DNA of 64,000 nucleotides from the NCBI RefSeq assembly GCF_003367355.1, contig NZ_CP031413.1:2622001-2686000 (forward strand), in the 5' to 3' direction. Within the stretch, counting starts at the first letter, position 1. Every line of letters begins with the position of its first letter. The notes beneath the pieces are model-generated. The model saw nothing but the letters and a program-made list of their open reading frames with translations. It was not told the origin of the DNA and did not search any database. Below, piece after piece: positions 21,183 through 30,938 of this stretch. Position numbers and translations under genes: made by a program. The stretch is from Lysobacter sp. TY2-98 (GTDB lineage: Bacteria > Pseudomonadota > Gammaproteobacteria > Xanthomonadales > Xanthomonadaceae).

Positions 21183-22195
21183 GCCTGCGGTCCTTCGAGC
21201 TCGCCCGGCAACAAGCCGCGACCGCCGCGCCACAGCCACAGGCCGACCAGCGACCACAGCATCGCGGCCACCGAGTACTTCACCGCCGCCGGCATCCAGC
21301 CGATCGACGACCAGAACGCTTCGAGGAAGGCGGCGATCACCAGCATCGCGAACACGCCCGCGCTGAGCAGGGCGCCACGGCGTCCGGCTTCGATCAACGC
21401 GTCGATGCGCCGCTGCTGTCCCGGCGCGAGCATGCGCAGGCCGATCTGCAGACCGGCGCCGCCGGCAATGACGATCGCGGTGAGCTCGAACGCCGAATGC
21501 CCGCAGACGAAGCGCCAGAAGGGATCACCGCGACCCACGGCCTGCAGATGACCGGCAACGCCGCCGATGATCAGGCCGTTCTGCAGCAGCACGAAGATCG
21601 AGCCGATGGCGGCGAGTGCGCCGCTCGCAAACGTTTTGAACGCGATCGAAATGTTGTTGAAGATGTAGAAACCGAACATCGCGATGTCGGTGCCGCTGTC
21701 GCGACCGAGCTTGCGCGCGGCGTCGGCCGGGTCGTACATCGATTCGAACTGCGCGAGCATTTCCGGCGGGAAGATCGCCGACGACAGATCCGGATCGATC
21801 TGGATCGCCGCGAATACGAGAATGCCCGGCACGTACAGCATGATCGCGGCAGCGAGCATGCATCGCCATTCCTCGCGAACGAGACGCGGGAAACCGCCGA
21901 GGAAGAACGCCGCCACACGACGCCACCGCGGTGCCGGTGTGCGATACAGCACCGCGTGGCCGCGCTGCATCAGCGCCTGCAGGCGCGCGGTGACCTGCGT
22001 GCTGTAGCCGCGTCGAGCCGCGAGCGCGAGCTGCTGGGTCAGGCGGCGGTAGCGTGCGGGGATTTCACTGTCGGGAATCGCGCCCGCATCGCGCGTCGTG
22101 CGGGCCCGGCGCGCACTGTCGCCGCGCGTGTCGAGCCAACGCTCGAATGCGTCCCATTCGGCGCGGTGGCGGGCGACGAAGGCGTCCTGCTTCAC
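21179..22195 (-). CDS. SpoIIM-like (DUF95) membrane protein
   Basis: A 338-residue protein with a soluble N-terminal region of about 110 residues and five to six helices (FFLGGFPRLVREEW, MLYVPGILVFAAIQI, IFNNISIAFKTFASG, SAFELTAIVIAGGAG). FNNISIAFKTFASGALAAIGS is typical of the stage II sporulation M/DUF95 family. It is not tied to sporulation in Gram-negative bacteria, where it accompanies MoxR and RDD genes. Overlaps both neighbours by 4 bases. Confidence 0.87.
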   Translation of the reverse strand: MKQDAFVARHRAEWDAFERWLDTRGDSARRARTTRDAGAIPDSEIPARYRRLTQQLALAARRGYSTQVTARLQALMQRGHAVLYRTPAPRWRRVAAFFLGGFPRLVREEWRCMLAAAIMLYVPGILVFAAIQIDPDLSSAIFPPEMLAQFESMYDPADAARKLGRDSGTDIAMFGFYIFNNISIAFKTFASGALAAIGSIFVLLQNGLIIGGVAGHLQAVGRGDPFWRFVCGHSAFELTAIVIAGGAGLQIGLRMLAPGQQRRIDALIEAGRRGALLSAGVFAMLVIAAFLEAFWSSIGWMPAAVKYSVAAMLWSLVGLWLWRGGRGLLPGELEGPQA

Positions 22196-22878
22196 AGTCG
22201 ACGCCCCAGCAGCCAGGCCGCGATCGCATATAGCGCTTCGGCCGCGCGCGACCCCCGCGCCTGCACCAGCGGCGCCGCGAGATCGGCGAGTTCGTCGCGA
22301 CGCGCAACCGTCAGTGCCGGCGCGCGTTCGGCGAAATCGACGATCGCCGCCTGTTCCGCCGGCTGCAGCGGCACCCGCGGCGGATGCGGTACTACGACCG
22401 GGGCGGCATCGCTTGACGTTTCGGGCAGCAAATGCACGACCAGCGTGCCCGCGACCATGTCACCCAGCCGGCGCGCGGCGGGATCAGCGAGGCAGGCGAC
22501 GAGGCCGAAGGCGTAGCCGAACGGCAGCATGTCGACGACGCGCAGCAGGTTGCGGGTGAACGACGCACGCCAGCCGATCGGCGCACCGTCGGCGGCGATC
22601 ACGCGCAGGCCCAGCGCGCGCTTGCCGGGCGAGCGCCCGTCGAGCAGCACTTCGCAGGCGACCGGATAGAACCAGTACAGCAGGAAGGCGACCACCATCA
22701 TCACGCCCGCACCCGCGCCGCCCAGCAGGCCGAGCACCATCGACAGCGCGAGCAGTACCGCAACGCGGATGGCGAAATCGATGGCCCACGCCAGTGCACG
22801 CGGCACCGGACCGGCGACCGGCAGATGCAGCGCGACGCCTTCGGGCGTCACGACGTCGTGGTGGGTGTCGAGCAGCAT
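22192..22878 (-). CDS. RDD-family membrane protein 1
   Basis: A 228-residue protein with an N-terminal RDD domain (VPRALAWAIDFAIRVAVLLALS, then SPGKRALGLRVIAADG, SFTRNLLRVVDMLPFGYAFG) containing three to four helices, and a soluble C-terminal tail. ATG 22878 gives the expected MLLDTHHDVVTPEGVAL start; an in-frame TTG at 22929 would overlap the preceding gene and is less likely. No clear ribosome binding site precedes it. First of the strictly 4-base-coupled genes of the MoxR operon. Confidence 0.85.
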   Translation of the reverse strand: MLLDTHHDVVTPEGVALHLPVAGPVPRALAWAIDFAIRVAVLLALSMVLGLLGGAGAGVMMVVAFLLYWFYPVACEVLLDGRSPGKRALGLRVIAADGAPIGWRASFTRNLLRVVDMLPFGYAFGLVACLADPAARRLGDMVAGTLVVHLLPETSSDAAPVVVPHPPRVPLQPAEQAAIVDFAERAPALTVARRDELADLAAPLVQARGSRAAEALYAIAAWLLGRRL

Positions 22879-22900
22879 GCGCGGGACGCGGACGAGCGGA

Positions 22901-23536
22901 TCAGGCGTCGATGACGATCGTGTCGGCAATCTGGTCGTGCAGGCAGCGACGGTCCTCGCGGAAGATCATCAGCACATCGCCCAGCGACACCGCCAGGCCG
23001 AGCAGCGGATGCAGCAGCGAACAGGCGCGCGAGAGCAGCGAGATCGCCATCGAGCGCATGAAGAGGATGCGCCAGAAGCTCACCGGGCTGCCGTCGCTGC
23101 GCACGATCCGGATCTTCATGACCTTCTTGCCCACGGTCTGGCCGTACCGGACTAGCAGCACGATGTTCCAGATTGCGATGCCAAGGATCATGGCGACAGC
23201 GATGAGAATGGCAGTCGCCGCGCCGGTCGACAGCCCATGCATGCCGAGCATGTTGCGCGAGAACTGGCGGTAGCCCGCGAAGACGAACAACAGCACCGGC
23301 ACGATGACCATGCCGAGGTCCACTAGCTGCGCCAGCAGGCGCGACGCGCGGTCGGCCAGCACCACGTCACCGGCGTCATGCGTGCGGTCGGCGAGGGTCG
23401 CGTAGGGCGCCGCGTACGGCGAGCGCTCGATGCCCGGTGGCGCTGGCGGCGGCATCCCCGCCGCGCCATCACGCGCGATCGGCGTCGCGATCTCGTAGGG
23501 CCGCCACTCGCGGCCCGCGTCCTTGTCGTGCGTCAT
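22901..23536 (-). CDS. RDD-family membrane protein 2
   Basis: A 211-residue protein with a proline-rich soluble N-terminus (about 65 residues) followed by an RDD domain with DRASRLLAQLVDLGMVIVPVLLFVF, GQTVGKKVMKIRIVRSDG and FREDRRCLHDQIADT. The ATG at 23536 is preceded by a purine-rich GGGG tract. Probably the first gene of the MoxR operon: 22 bases separate it from RDD 1. RDD proteins have been linked to ion or compatible-solute exchange, but nothing here shows a substrate. Confidence 0.85.
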   Translation of the reverse strand: MTHDKDAGREWRPYEIATPIARDGAAGMPPPAPPGIERSPYAAPYATLADRTHDAGDVVLADRASRLLAQLVDLGMVIVPVLLFVFAGYRQFSRNMLGMHGLSTGAATAILIAVAMILGIAIWNIVLLVRYGQTVGKKVMKIRIVRSDGSPVSFWRILFMRSMAISLLSRACSLLHPLLGLAVSLGDVLMIFREDRRCLHDQIADTIVIDA

Positions 23537-23586
23537 GCCCCCACCCCGCTTTTCCCCGGCAGCGACTTTACCGGGCGGCGTGCGCC

Positions 23587-24123
23587 TCAGCCAGCGCCGA
23601 GATAGCGGTCCTTGAGTCGCACGTAATGCTGCGCGGAGTAGTACAGCGCTTCGACTTCCGCATCGCTGAGCACACGCACCATTTTCGCCGGATTGCCGAG
23701 CCACAGCTCGCGCTCGCCGACCACCTTGCCCGGCGGCACCACCGCGCCTGCACCGACGAAACCATGCTTCCTGACCACCGCGCCGTCGAGCACGATCGCG
23801 CCCATGCCGATGAGCACTGCGTCCTCGATCGTGCAGGCGTGCACGATGGCCTTGTGGCCGATGGTGACGTCCGCGCCGATGCGCGTGGCGAAACCACCGA
23901 GCTTGGCGTGCGGGCCGTCGTGGCTGACGTGCACCACCGTGCCGTCTTGGATGTTGGTGCGATCGCCAATCCGGATGAAGTTGACGTCGCCGCGGATGAC
24001 CGTGCCCGGCCACACGGAGACGTCGTCGCCGAGCACGACGTCACCGATGACGGTCGCCGCCTCGTCGACGTAGCAGCGCGCGCCGAGGGTCGGAAGGTGT
24101 TCGAGATAGGGTCGGATCGCCAT
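23587..24123 (-). CDS. Gamma-class carbonic anhydrase-like hexapeptide protein
   Basis: A 178-residue left-handed beta-helix protein of the gamma carbonic anhydrase/YrdA/PaaY family. Hexapeptide turns are visible (VIGDVVLGDDVSVWPGTVIRGD). Metal-ligand histidines are in VVHVSHDG and HKAIVHAC. A C-terminal helix follows residue 145. Activity as an anhydrase in YrdA-type proteins is often uncertain. Divergent from the aldehyde dehydrogenase gene by 44 bases and 50 bases upstream of the MoxR operon on the same strand. Confidence 0.88.
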   Translation of the reverse strand: MAIRPYLEHLPTLGARCYVDEAATVIGDVVLGDDVSVWPGTVIRGDVNFIRIGDRTNIQDGTVVHVSHDGPHAKLGGFATRIGADVTIGHKAIVHACTIEDAVLIGMGAIVLDGAVVRKHGFVGAGAVVPPGKVVGERELWLGNPAKMVRVLSDAEVEALYYSAQHYVRLKDRYLGAG

Positions 24124-24167
24124 GCGCGGATTGTAGGCTGTCGGCTCCTGCCGCCCGCCGACCCTGC

Positions 24168-25565
24168 ATGAACGCGATGAACTCCGAGTTCGCTGCCACG
24201 CATGCCCGCCTGCTTGCGGCCTGGCGCGGGCGCAAGCCGGACCTCGCGCAGCGGCGCGCCGATCTGCAGCGGCTGCGCGAGGAATTCCGCGCGCGCCAGT
24301 CGACGATGGACGCCGCGATCCGCGCCGACTTCGGCCATCGCTCCACGCACGAGAACCTGATCGCGGAAACGCTGATCGTGCTCGCCGAGATCGACCACGC
24401 GCTCGCGCACCTGCGTCGCTGGACGCGCACGCGCAGCGCGAAGGTCGGCTGGCGGCTGTGGCCGGCGCGCGCACGGGTGCGGCCGATGCCGGTGGGTGTG
24501 GTCGGCATCATCTCGCCGTGGAATTACCCGGTGAACCTTGCGCTGGTGCCGCTGGTGAGCGCGATCGCGGCGGGGAATCACGCCTATCTCAAGCCGTCGG
24601 AGCACACGCCGCGCACGAGTGAGTGGCTGCGCGACCTCTTGGCCGCAGTGTTTCCGGACGATCGCGTGGCGCTCGCGCTCGGCGGCGCCGACATCGGCGC
24701 CGCCTTCGCATCGCTGCCGTTCGACCATCTACTGTTCACTGGCTCGACCGCGGTGGGCCGCAAGGTGATGGCCGCCGCCGCACCGAACCTCACGCCGGTC
24801 ACGCTCGAGCTCGGCGGCAAGGCGCCCGCGATCGTCGCGCCGGATTTCGAGATCGACGTCGCGGCCGCGCGCATCGCCACTGGCAAGTGGTTCAACGCCG
24901 GGCAGACCTGCATCGGCGTCGACTACGCGCTCATCGACCGCGGTCGTCGCGATGCCTTCGTCGACGCACTGAAGGCGCAGCTGCACGCGCGCTATGCCGA
25001 CATCGCGAGCTCGCCCGACTACACGCGCATCATCAGCGACGCGCAGTTTGCGCGTCTGCGTGCTTACGTCGACGAAGCACGTGCGGCCGGCGCGACGGTG
25101 ATCGCGCCGTTCGGCGACGGCGATTCGGCGACGCGCCTGCTGCCGCCGGTGCTAATCATCGATCCGCCGCCGACGTTGCGCGTCATGCGGGACGAAATCT
25201 TCGGCCCGATCCTGCCGGTGCTCGGCTACGATACGCTGGATGACGCGATCGCGCGCGTGGCGTCGCTGGAACGTCCTCTGGCCATGTATCCCTTCAGCCA
25301 TTCGCGTGCAACCATCGATCGGCTGGTCGACGGCACGCTGGCGGGTGGCGTCACCGTCAACGACACGCTGCTGCATTTCGGTGCGCAGGGCCTGCCGTTC
25401 GGCGGCATCGGCCCCAGCGGCATGGGCGCGATCCATGGCCAAGCCGGCTTCGACACCTTCAGCAAGTTGCTGCCGGTATTCCGGCAGCGTCGCTTCGCGG
25501 TCACTGATCTGCTGAAGCCGCCGTATTCGAAACTCGATCGCGTGATCCGCTGGCTCGCACGCTGA
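24168..25565 (+). CDS. Coniferyl-aldehyde dehydrogenase-type ALDH
   Basis: A 465-residue NAD(P)-dependent aldehyde dehydrogenase of the CalB-like class-3 group. SPWNYPVNLALVPL holds the catalytic Asn, ELGGK the general-base Glu, and NAGQTCI the nucleophilic Cys. Substrates of this group include aromatic and fatty aldehydes; the exact one cannot be read here. Two close ATGs (24168 and 24177) could both start it. Convergent with the threonine aldolase gene, the ends lying 3 bases apart. Confidence 0.88.
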   Translation: MNAMNSEFAATHARLLAAWRGRKPDLAQRRADLQRLREEFRARQSTMDAAIRADFGHRSTHENLIAETLIVLAEIDHALAHLRRWTRTRSAKVGWRLWPARARVRPMPVGVVGIISPWNYPVNLALVPLVSAIAAGNHAYLKPSEHTPRTSEWLRDLLAAVFPDDRVALALGGADIGAAFASLPFDHLLFTGSTAVGRKVMAAAAPNLTPVTLELGGKAPAIVAPDFEIDVAAARIATGKWFNAGQTCIGVDYALIDRGRRDAFVDALKAQLHARYADIASSPDYTRIISDAQFARLRAYVDEARAAGATVIAPFGDGDSATRLLPPVLIIDPPPTLRVMRDEIFGPILPVLGYDTLDDAIARVASLERPLAMYPFSHSRATIDRLVDGTLAGGVTVNDTLLHFGAQGLPFGGIGPSGMGAIHGQAGFDTFSKLLPVFRQRRFAVTDLLKPPYSKLDRVIRWLAR

Positions 25566-25568
25566 GGC

Positions 25569-26573
25569 TCACGCGAAGGCGCGGAACGCGTCGATCGTGC
25601 GCGCGACGCCGTCGTCGCCGACATCGAGATGCATGACCAGACGGATGGTCGGCAGGTAGCCGGTCGAGATCACGATACCGCGCTCCCCGAGATACGATTT
25701 CAAGGCGGCCTGGCGATCGACCGGGATGTCGACGAACACCATGTTGGTATGCGCATGCGCCGGCAGGCCGAGCGCGGCGAGTTCGCTTGCAAGCGTCGAC
25801 GCACGACGATGATCGTCGGCGAGCCGCGCGACGTGGTGGTCGAGTGCGTACATCGCGCCGGCCGCGAGGATGCCGGCCTGCCGCATGCCACCGCCGCAGA
25901 CCTTGCGCCAGCGCTTGGCACGTTCGATGAGATCGCGCGTGCCCGCGAGCACCGAGCCCACCGGCGCACCCAGGCCTTTCGACAGGCAGACCGACACGCT
26001 GTCGAAGTGCTTCGCGATCTCGCGTGCCCGCACGTTCGACGCGACCGCCGCGTTGTACAGGCGCGCGCCGTCCAGATGCAGGCCGAGGCCGCGTCGATCG
26101 CAGAGCGCGCGCGCCGCCGCGAGGTAGTCCATCGGCATCACGCGTCCGTGCCAGGTGTTTTCGAGCGCGAGGATCCTGCTGCGCGCGAAATGCGGATCGA
26201 TCGGCTTGATTGCGCGTTCGACGGCGTCGAGCGGCAAGGTGCCGTCAGCGGCGTGGGGAATCGGCTGCGGCTGGATCGAGCCCAGCACCGCCGCGCCGCC
26301 GCCTTCGAACTTGTAGGTGTGCGCGTCCATGCCGACGATGTATTCGTCGCCGCGCTCGCAATGCGCCATCAGCGCGATGAGGTTGGCCTGCGTGCCGCTG
26401 GGCGTGAACAGCGCCGCCTCGAACCCGAGCTCGTCCGCGACGCGACGCTGCAGCGCGTTGACGGTGGCATCCTCGCCGTAGACGTCGTCACCCACGTCGG
26501 CGCGCAGCATGGCGTCGCGCATCGCGGGCGTGGGACGGGTGACGGTGTCGCTGCGCAGGTCGATCGGGGTCAT
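25569..26573 (-). CDS. ltaE: Low-specificity L-threonine aldolase
   Basis: A 334-residue PLP enzyme cleaving threonine/allo-threonine to glycine and acetaldehyde. The start [19 protein letters not shown] at 26573 is the universal family opening. [14 protein letters not shown] supplies the cofactor Asp, and [14 protein letters not shown] the Schiff-base Lys. The end meets the ALDH gene convergently; acetaldehyde produced could in principle feed such a dehydrogenase, but the opposite orientation argues against an operon. Confidence 0.93.
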   Translation of the reverse strand: MTPIDLRSDTVTRPTPAMRDAMLRADVGDDVYGEDATVNALQRRVADELGFEAALFTPSGTQANLIALMAHCERGDEYIVGMDAHTYKFEGGGAAVLGSIQPQPIPHAADGTLPLDAVERAIKPIDPHFARSRILALENTWHGRVMPMDYLAAARALCDRRGLGLHLDGARLYNAAVASNVRAREIAKHFDSVSVCLSKGLGAPVGSVLAGTRDLIERAKRWRKVCGGGMRQAGILAAGAMYALDHHVARLADDHRRASTLASELAALGLPAHAHTNMVFVDIPVDRQAALKSYLGERGIVISTGYLPTIRLVMHLDVGDDGVARTIDAFRAFA

Positions 26574-26642
26574 GGCGGCGGCGTGTGGAAGTCGGACGCC
26601 GATGATGCCAGTGCGGCGCGCCCGTGCGGCTAGACTTCCGCC

Positions 26643-27437
26643 ATGAAAATCGCCAGCTGGAACGTCAATTCGTTGAACGTGCGCCTGCCGCACCTGGAGC
26701 AATGGCTCGCCGGCGCGAGGCCCGACGTGGTCGCGCTGCAGGAAACCAAACTCGAAGACGCGCGCTTTCCGGATACGGAGATTGCGGCGATGGGCTATCG
26801 CAGCGTGTTCTCCGGGCAGAAGACCTACAACGGCGTCGCGATCCTCGCGCGCATGGCGTCGCCCGGCGGTGGCGTCATCGACGACGTGCAGATGGGCATT
26901 CCCGGTTTCGAGGACGAGCAGAAGCGCGTGCTCGCGGCGACGGTCAACGGCGTACGCATCGTCGACGTCTACGTCGTCAACGGGCAGTCAGTCGGCACCG
27001 ACAAGTACGCGTACAAGCTGCGCTGGCTGGACGCGCTGCACGCGTGGGTGCAGGCCGAACTCGTGCGCTATCCGGACCTCGTGCTGCTCGGCGACTTCAA
27101 CATCGCGCCCGACGAACGTGACGTGCACGACCCCGTCGTGTGGAACGAGGATCACATCCTGACCTCGCGTGCCGAGCGCGACGCGCTCGACCGCCTGCAT
27201 GCGCTCGGCCTGCACGACGCATTCCGCGCGTTGAATCCGGCGTCGAGGGAATTCAGCTGGTGGGACTACCGCCAGTTCGCGTTCCGTCGCGGTCTCGGCC
27301 TGCGCATCGATCTGACGCTGGTGTCGGAAGCCCTGCGCGCGCAGTGCGTTGCCGCCGGCATCGATCGCGAACCGCGCACCTGGGAACGTCCCAGCGACCA
27401 TGCGCCGGCGTGGGTGCAGCTCGCGCCACGCGCGTGA
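26643..27437 (+). CDS. xthA: Exodeoxyribonuclease III (AP endonuclease)
   Basis: A 264-residue exonuclease/endonuclease/phosphatase-fold enzyme for base-excision repair. [14 protein letters not shown] carries the N-terminal metal site, LQETKLED the metal Glu, [14 protein letters not shown] the catalytic Asp-Asn, and [12 protein letters not shown] the catalytic His. Full length for the family. Divergent from ltaE by 69 bases and followed by a strong terminator. Confidence 0.94.
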   Translation: MKIASWNVNSLNVRLPHLEQWLAGARPDVVALQETKLEDARFPDTEIAAMGYRSVFSGQKTYNGVAILARMASPGGGVIDDVQMGIPGFEDEQKRVLAATVNGVRIVDVYVVNGQSVGTDKYAYKLRWLDALHAWVQAELVRYPDLVLLGDFNIAPDERDVHDPVVWNEDHILTSRAERDALDRLHALGLHDAFRALNPASREFSWWDYRQFAFRRGLGLRIDLTLVSEALRAQCVAAGIDREPRTWERPSDHAPAWVQLAPRA

Positions 27438-27460
27438 CGAAGCGACGCCACGCAAAAGAA

Positions 27461-27486
27461 AAGGCCCGCGAATGCGGGCCTTTTTT
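27461..27486. terminator. Bidirectional terminator between xthA and the stress membrane protein
   Basis: AAGGCCCGC, loop GAAT, GCGGGCCTT: a perfect 9-bp stem followed by TTTTT on the plus strand and preceded by AAAAGAA, giving a T-rich tail on the minus strand too. It lies between convergent genes and can serve both. Confidence 0.88.
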
Positions 27487-27504
27487 CATTCCGACGGGTG
27501 CTGA

Positions 27505-27777
27505 TTAACGCACGCGGCCACGACGGAACAGGTTGACGATGGCGAGCAGGACGACGGCGCCCAGCAGCGACATCAGCAGACCCGACAGCGAGAAATCGCC
27601 GTTGTTGATGCTGCCGGCGTTGCCCATGACCATGCCGCCGATCCAGCCGCCAAGGAACGCGCCGATGATGCCGACGACGATGTTGAGCAGCGCGCCCTGC
27701 TGTGCATCGGTGCGCATGATCATGCTCGCGATCCAGCCGATGATGCCGCCGACGATCAGCCAAATGATGAAGCCCAT
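27505..27777 (-). CDS. GlsB/YeaQ/YmgE-family stress membrane protein
   Basis: A 90-residue protein with three glycine-zipper helices (FIIWLIVGGIIGWIASMIM, NIVVGIIGAFLGGWIGGMV, LLMSLLGAVVLLAIVNLF). This is the transglycosylase-associated/GlsB family induced by envelope or general stress. The start has a GGAGAA site upstream on the minus strand. A 160-base gap upstream contains no other gene. Confidence 0.9.
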   Translation of the reverse strand: MGFIIWLIVGGIIGWIASMIMRTDAQQGALLNIVVGIIGAFLGGWIGGMVMGNAGSINNGDFSLSGLLMSLLGAVVLLAIVNLFRRGRVR

Positions 27778-27938
27778 GGGTGTTCTCCTATCCAGTCAGA
27801 GGGTGAATTCGGCACCCCTCGTACAGGGGGCGAGTGAAGTCTGGAAAGGCGGCTGTGACGGCGGCGTATGAGAACAGCCGCTTTTCCGCGCGATTCGTCG
27901 CGCAGTGCGTGGGCGTCATGTGAAGCGCAATGTGCCGT

Positions 27939-29306
27939 TCAGCTGTGCAGCAATGCGAGCACCGTCGCGCGCGGCAACTTGCCGGTCTCGTTGCGCGGCA
28001 ATGATGCGATGCAACGCAATCGGCGCGGCAGGAACACGGGATCCATCTGCTGGCGTAATGCACGCAGGATGTCGTCGGACTTCAGTGTCGGCGCGACCGC
28101 GAGTGCGGCGATGCGGCAAACGCCGTGTGCATCGGCATCGAGTTGCACGACCACGCCATCGAGCACGCCCGGCACGCTGAGCAGCTTGCGCGTCAGATCG
28201 CCGAGCGATGCGCGCTTGCCCGCGATCTCGAGCAGGTCCGCATTGCGACCGCGCAGGCGGAACCGTCCATCGGGCAACAGCTCGACCAGATCGGCGAGCG
28301 CGACCGGTGTCGCCAGGTGCGGCGCGTCGACGAGCGTGCCGTCGGGTTGTGGCGCGAGCGTGACACCCGGCAGCGTCGTCCACGCATCGTCGTGTGCGGT
28401 GCGACGGCGCGCGAGGATGCACGTTTCGGTCGAGCCGAACATCTCGCGCACTTCGCAGCCGAACGCGGCTTCGGCGGCCTGCGCGAGATCCTGCGGCAGA
28501 GGCGCGGTGGCGGAGACGATCGCGGCGATCGGCGGCATCGCGAACGACGGATCGTCCCCATGCGCCTGCACGAGTGCGCGCAGGTGCACCGGCGTGGTGA
28601 CCAGCACCGGCGGGCGCGGACAGTCGGCGACCGCGCGCGCGACGTCCTGCGGAAAGAACGGGCGTCCGCCATGCACGGCGACATCGCCGAGCAGCGGCAA
28701 CATCACCGAGGTCTCCATGCCGTACATGTGCTGCGGCGGCACGGTCGCGACCAGCGGCGTGACATCGTCGCGCGCGAACAAATCGTCCATCGCCGCGAGG
28801 TTCTGCATCGTGCTGGTGACGAAACTCGCGAGCGTCTTGAGATTGGGTTTGGGCTGGCCGGTGCTGCCGGACGTGAAGCCGATCAGCAGCGTCGCGTCGG
28901 CGTCGATCTCGAGCGGCGCACCGTCGAGCTCGGCGAGCTCATCCGGCAGACGCCAGAAGCCGGGCGGTGCGGGATCGAGTGGGATGTCGCCGATGCAGAT
29001 GGAATCCGGGTGGTCGGCGCGCACGGTGTCGACGACGGCCGGCGCGCGCGAGGGCGGTAACAGCGTCACCTGTCCGCGCAGTGCTGCCGCGCACAGCGCG
29101 ACGATGAAGCGGTAGCGGTCTTCGCAGAGATTCACCGCGTAGCCGGCGGACGGCAGCGCGGCGGCGACGGCACGCACGTGGCGTTCGAACAGTGCGCGGG
29201 TGACCGGACGGCCGGCATCGAACGCGACCACGCGCGACGGCGCGCCGGTGACCAGCGCCTGCAGGCGGCACGCCTGCTCCCGTTCCGTTCCGATGACCGC
29301 CGACAT
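27939..29306 (-). CDS. Acyl/aryl-AMP ligase, probably for aryl-polyene starter activation
   Basis: A 455-residue ANL-superfamily enzyme. P-loop LIGFTSGSTGQPKPN, A5 motif EMFGSTETC, A8 region FRLRGRNADLLEIAGKRASLG, and the C-terminal catalytic Lys in NETGKLPR are all visible. It is shorter than typical acyl-CoA synthetases and resembles the XanA2-type ligases that load 3-hydroxybenzoate onto a carrier protein in xanthomonadin synthesis. Its divergent neighbour, a phosphopantetheinyl transferase, makes holo-carrier protein, which supports this. The substrate is inferred. Confidence 0.75.
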   Translation of the reverse strand: MSAVIGTEREQACRLQALVTGAPSRVVAFDAGRPVTRALFERHVRAVAAALPSAGYAVNLCEDRYRFIVALCAAALRGQVTLLPPSRAPAVVDTVRADHPDSICIGDIPLDPAPPGFWRLPDELAELDGAPLEIDADATLLIGFTSGSTGQPKPNLKTLASFVTSTMQNLAAMDDLFARDDVTPLVATVPPQHMYGMETSVMLPLLGDVAVHGGRPFFPQDVARAVADCPRPPVLVTTPVHLRALVQAHGDDPSFAMPPIAAIVSATAPLPQDLAQAAEAAFGCEVREMFGSTETCILARRRTAHDDAWTTLPGVTLAPQPDGTLVDAPHLATPVALADLVELLPDGRFRLRGRNADLLEIAGKRASLGDLTRKLLSVPGVLDGVVVQLDADAHGVCRIAALAVAPTLKSDDILRALRQQMDPVFLPRRLRCIASLPRNETGKLPRATVLALLHS

Positions 29307-29379
29307 GCACCCGACCTGACGCCTTTCCCCCGCCGTACTTTACGCTGCGGGCCCTGTCCGGTCAGCCAAAAGGCCCTGC

Positions 29380-29970
29380 GTGTCCGCCGTCCGCTCCTTC
29401 GGCCCGGTCCGGGTCGTCGATCTCGTCCACCCCGCCGGCGTGCCGGCCGAGGTGCTGGTGCGCGACTGGCTGGCGGGCGAACTGGGGGTCGAGGCGGCGA
29501 CGCTGGCGTTCGATCGCGGGCCGCACGGGCGTCCGCTGCTGCAACGGGCGGGCGTCGACTGCAATTGGAGCCACAGCGGCACGCGGCTGGCGATCGCGCT
29601 CGGCGACGGCGTGCGGGTCGGTATCGATATCGAATCGCCGAAGCCAAGACCGCGCGCGCTGGAGCTGGCCCGCCGCTACTTCCACGCCGACGAGGCCGAT
29701 GCTCTGGAGCGTCTGCCGGCCGAACTGCGCGAAGCGGCCTTCCTGCGCCTGTGGTGCGCCAAGGAAGCGGTGCTCAAGGCGCAGGGCCGCGGACTGGCGT
29801 TCGGGCTCGACCGCCTGCATTTCGACCGGCTGGACGGCGTGCCGCGTCTGGTCACTACCGATGCCGAGTTGGGCGCCGTCGCGACATGGCGGGTCGAGCC
29901 CTTGGCGATCGACGGCCTGGTCGGAAGCGTCGCGTGGCGGCCGTCGACCGCCGGCGATACGACGGCCTGA
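29380..29970 (+). CDS. 4'-phosphopantetheinyl transferase (Sfp/HetI superfamily)
   Basis: A 196-residue enzyme transferring phosphopantetheine from CoA to a carrier-protein serine. The motifs WSHSGTRLAIAL, VGIDIE (Mg2+ ligands) and RLWCAKEAVLK are intact. The GTG start at 29380 follows AAAAGG at a good distance. It is divergent from the AMP-ligase gene with 73 bases between. In Xanthomonas a HetI-like transferase is needed for xanthomonadin, so this pair probably serves the pigment locus at the window's left end. Confidence 0.88.
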   Translation: MSAVRSFGPVRVVDLVHPAGVPAEVLVRDWLAGELGVEAATLAFDRGPHGRPLLQRAGVDCNWSHSGTRLAIALGDGVRVGIDIESPKPRPRALELARRYFHADEADALERLPAELREAAFLRLWCAKEAVLKAQGRGLAFGLDRLHFDRLDGVPRLVTTDAELGAVATWRVEPLAIDGLVGSVAWRPSTAGDTTA

Positions 29971-30102
29971 CGCACGCGATGGGGGACGAAAGGCGAAGAA
30001 GACTGCCCGTTGGCCGCAGATTCGTCGCTCTTGACGACCAATGCCCAATGCAGAGGGGCAACAGGCTCGGCGGAATTCGTCCGCGCGCAGAGGCGGGCTG
30101 GA

Positions 30103-30774
30103 TCAGTCGCGCTGCGACTGGACCGCAGCGCGCCCCACCACCACCAGATGCCGCTCGGCCGCCAGCCCCGGTACCCGCAGCGGATGGCTTTCCCGCAGCA
30201 CCCACCCCGCAGGCAGCTGCGCCAGCTCGTCCGCCGGGTAGACGCCCTTCATCGCCAGTAGCACGCCATCGGGCGCGAGCAGGTGGCCGCCCAGCTCGAG
30301 GATCAAAGGAATCGTCGCCAGCGCGCGGGCGGTGATCGCCGCGTAGGCGCCGGGTTCGTCGACCGCCTCGATGCGCTGGTCGACGACGCGCGCGTCGGCC
30401 AGGCCGAGGTCGCGGATCGCCTGTCGCATGAAGCGCGCTTTCTTGCCGGCGCTCTCGACCAGCGTGACCTTCAGCCCGGGCTTCACGATCGCCAGCGGGA
30501 TGCCCGGCAGGCCCGCACCGGTGCCGAGGTCGGCCAGCGCTCCGCCGGAGGCGACGAGCGGATCGACGAAGGCGTGCATCGCCAGCGAGTCGAGCAGGTG
30601 CTTGACCACCATCTCGCGCGGGTCGCGGATGGCGGTGAGGTTGTAGGTCGCGTTCCACCGGACCAGCAGCGCCAGGTAGGCCAGCAGGCGGTCGGTGTGG
30701 ACGGGATCGAGGCCGAGGTCGGCCAGGCCGGACGCCAGCAACGGGCGCAGGTCGGGGGGCAGGTCGGACGACAT
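30103..30774 (-). CDS. rsmG: 16S rRNA (guanine-527-N7)-methyltransferase
   Basis: A 223-residue SAM-dependent enzyme (formerly GidB) modifying G527 of 16S rRNA. The AdoMet loop [17 protein letters not shown] and the preceding KHLLDSLAM are diagnostic. It lies divergently from parA with 164 bases between; rsmG near parAB is a typical origin-proximal arrangement. Confidence 0.94.
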   Translation of the reverse strand: MSSDLPPDLRPLLASGLADLGLDPVHTDRLLAYLALLVRWNATYNLTAIRDPREMVVKHLLDSLAMHAFVDPLVASGGALADLGTGAGLPGIPLAIVKPGLKVTLVESAGKKARFMRQAIRDLGLADARVVDQRIEAVDEPGAYAAITARALATIPLILELGGHLLAPDGVLLAMKGVYPADELAQLPAGWVLRESHPLRVPGLAAERHLVVVGRAAVQSQRD

Positions 30775-30938
30775 CGCGACAGTATGACCGGCGGCGCACG
30801 CGGGCGACCCCGGGCCCGTGATGATGCGTCTTCACGGGCATACTATGCGGTCCGGACCGGACGCCGACCGCCGCTGCAGCGCAGCGGTGATCCGCGACCG
30901 ACTCCGCGTCATCCAAGCCCAGCAGGGGAACGAGCCGA

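Noticed and set aside
19815..21551. Long plus-strand open frame through the DUF4129 and SpoIIM genes
   Set aside because: Arg/Gln/His-rich shadow of two membrane-protein genes whose hydrophobic segments and overlaps are clear on the other strand.
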